DNA of 64,000 nt from Thiohalophilus thiocyanatoxydans (GTDB lineage: Bacteria > Pseudomonadota > Gammaproteobacteria > UBA6429 > Thiohalophilaceae): NCBI RefSeq assembly GCF_004366735.1, contig NZ_SOQX01000005.1, positions 138,650-202,649 of the forward strand, written 5' to 3'. Positions 62,875 through 64,000 of the stretch are shown one piece after another. Each line of letters begins with the position of its first letter. Positions within the stretch are counted from its first letter, which is position 1. The notes beneath the pieces were generated by a model, which was not told the origin of the DNA, ran no database searches, and saw only the letters and a program-made list of their open reading frames with translations. Both the position numbers and the translations under genes were made by a program.

Positions 62875-63909
62875 ATGGCGCATAACAAACTGAAAATCGG
62901 TGTTCTCCTCGGGGACCCGCACCTGCCTTACTCCTTTTCTCATGAAGGATGGTTGGGTAAAGAGGAAATCATCGCCTTCGAACAACTCGAATCGGCTCTG
63001 GCGCAACTGGAAGGGTATAGCTTTAGCTATTTCAATGACCATGAAAAGTTGATCGACGATCTACGACACGCCCGGCTCGATCTGGCACTGAACTTCTGCG
63101 ATACGGGTTATCGTAACAACTGGAACCTGGTAACCCATATTCCGGCCCTGCTGGAGATGTTCGAGATCCCCTATACGGGTTCCAATGGCATGACTCTGGA
63201 CGTTAGCGCGGACAAATCCCTGGTCCGGGCACTGGCCCTTGACCTGGATATTCCGGTGCCCGATGAAAGCTTTGTCGATCTGCGTGCCGACCCGCTGGTG
63301 TTGCCTGAGAACTACCCCGCCTTGATCAAATCCAATACCGGGGCCGGCAGTTTTGGCATGACCCGGGATTGCGTGGTCTATGACAGCACGCAGGCTATTG
63401 CGTATATGCAACGGCTGGCCGGGTTGATCGATCCGCCGCAGGCGGTGATTCAGGAGTTTCTGACCGGCCCGGAGTACACCGTGGGCGTCATTGGTAATCC
63501 GCAAAGCGGCCTGACCGTCCTGCCTCCCGCGGAAATCGACTACAGCCAGCTGGCACCGGATCTGCCGCCGGTGTTTACCTACGATGCCAAGTTCGATGCG
63601 ACTTCACCCTACTGGAATCAGCTTCGCCACCGCCGGGCCGAACTGGATGAGAGCACCTCTACCCAACTGATCGAGTACTGCACTCGCCTGTATCGGCGCC
63701 TGGGCATTCGGGATTACGCCCGTATCGATTTTCGCGCCGGCCCGGACGGAACGCCGCGCCTGCTGGACGTCAATCCCAATCCCACCTGGTATGCCGACAG
63801 CCGGCTGGCGATGATGGCCGAATGGGCGGGATATTCCTATACGGATATGCTGGATCGGATTCTGCAAGCTGCCGTCACACGTTATGCACTAAAAGGGGAT
63901 GGTGACTAG
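62875..63909 (+). CDS. D-Ala-D-Ala ligase-like ATP-grasp protein
   Basis: The 344-residue protein has the Ddl-type ATP-grasp layout: KIGVLLGDPHLPYSFSHEGWLGKEEI at the start, LLEMFEIPYTGSNGMTLDVSADKSLVRAL, YPALIKSNTGAGSFGMTRDCV (ATP Lys), VIQEFLTGPEYTVGVIG, and metal-binding DYARIDFRAGPDGTPRLLDVNPNPTW (D-x-N-x-N). It is probably not a cell-wall Ddl, since it is not near mur genes and pairs with a CocE hydrolase. A dipeptide or amide ligase of unknown substrate is the best guess. Confidence 0.9.
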   Translation: MAHNKLKIGVLLGDPHLPYSFSHEGWLGKEEIIAFEQLESALAQLEGYSFSYFNDHEKLIDDLRHARLDLALNFCDTGYRNNWNLVTHIPALLEMFEIPYTGSNGMTLDVSADKSLVRALALDLDIPVPDESFVDLRADPLVLPENYPALIKSNTGAGSFGMTRDCVVYDSTQAIAYMQRLAGLIDPPQAVIQEFLTGPEYTVGVIGNPQSGLTVLPPAEIDYSQLAPDLPPVFTYDAKFDATSPYWNQLRHRRAELDESTSTQLIEYCTRLYRRLGIRDYARIDFRAGPDGTPRLLDVNPNPTWYADSRLAMMAEWAGYSYTDMLDRILQAAVTRYALKGDGD

Positions 63910-63928
63910 GTGTGATCTCTCAGTAGGT

Positions 63929-64000
63929 TGTTCATCCGGCACCTACCCGGACAATTGGCGGTGCAAACCCAAACCAACCGCCAGGAGGCCCGGATGAACA
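63929..64000 (+). mobile_element. Probable insertion-sequence or repeat end at the right edge
   Basis: TGTTCATCCGG (63929-63939) and its inverse CCGGATGAACA (63990-64000) flank a second inverted pair, TGGCGGT and ACCGCCA. A GGAGG then ATGAACA (63994) suggests a gene start inside the right arm. The hairpin would hide this start from readthrough, as in some insertion sequences. The rest is outside the window, so no family is named. Confidence 0.4.

Overview
The window looks like chromosome of a sulfur-metabolising gammaproteobacterium of the Chromatiales/Ectothiorhodospiraceae type. This is an inference from content: DsrE, TusA and DsrC-like sulfur-trafficking proteins, an SQR-like flavoprotein, PEP-CTERM proteins, Mla-type envelope transport, RbbA-type ABC exporter and a LpxL-like acyltransferase (Gram-negative envelope). 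No rRNA, tRNA or CRISPR array was recognised. One insertion-sequence-like end is cut by the right edge. Base composition appears moderately GC-rich, with AT-rich intergenic islands near 42.3-42.8 kb, 44.8-45.5 kb and 47.6-48.1 kb.

Layout. 0-7.7 kb: sensory and regulatory genes (PDC sensor, diguanylate cyclase), a cysteine-less DsrC homologue, a divergent methyltransferase/HxlR pair with two matching operators, and a CbiX-like chelatase. 8-13.3 kb: a DedA protein, then a coupled operon of TVP38 protein, (alpha/alpha)6 glycosidase and GT4 glycosyltransferase, followed by a decayed CPA1 antiporter. 13.9-17.3 kb: a four-gene Mla/MCE lipid-transport operon. 17.4-20.9 kb: REP-like elements, a two-subunit periplasmic Mo-hydroxylase and a 36-unit heptanucleotide repeat. 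21-28.3 kb: a nucleotidyltransferase plus small partner, a monooxygenase, acetate kinase-phosphoketolase, and a CLC channel. 28.5-31.8 kb: thioredoxin-fold proteins and an ArsP-like permease module behind an ArsR-like operator. 32-41.5 kb: cation antiporter, SDR, EamA transporter, RbbA-type ABC exporter and MscS.

41.5-64 kb: two PEP-CTERM proteins (one resembling ice-binding proteins), both preceded by sigma-54-like promoters; two Crp/Fnr regulators around a DUF6316 protein; an SQR-like flavoprotein; a decayed EamA copy; a LpxL-like acyltransferase; a large radical SAM protein; adenylate kinase; a TetR-controlled sulfur-relay operon (DsrE, TusA, Cys-rich protein, exported DsrE-like protein); a MOSC-reductase fusion; an unknown 412-residue protein; and a divergent ATP-grasp / CocE hydrolase / Ddl-like ATP-grasp cluster.

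The best candidates for undescribed biology are the TetR-DsrE-TusA-Cys-rich operon with its two near-identical palindromes, the two-ligase plus hydrolase cluster at 59.4-63.9 kb, and a small hairpin element found directly 3' of three unrelated minus-strand genes. All family assignments come from reading motifs by eye; no search was run.
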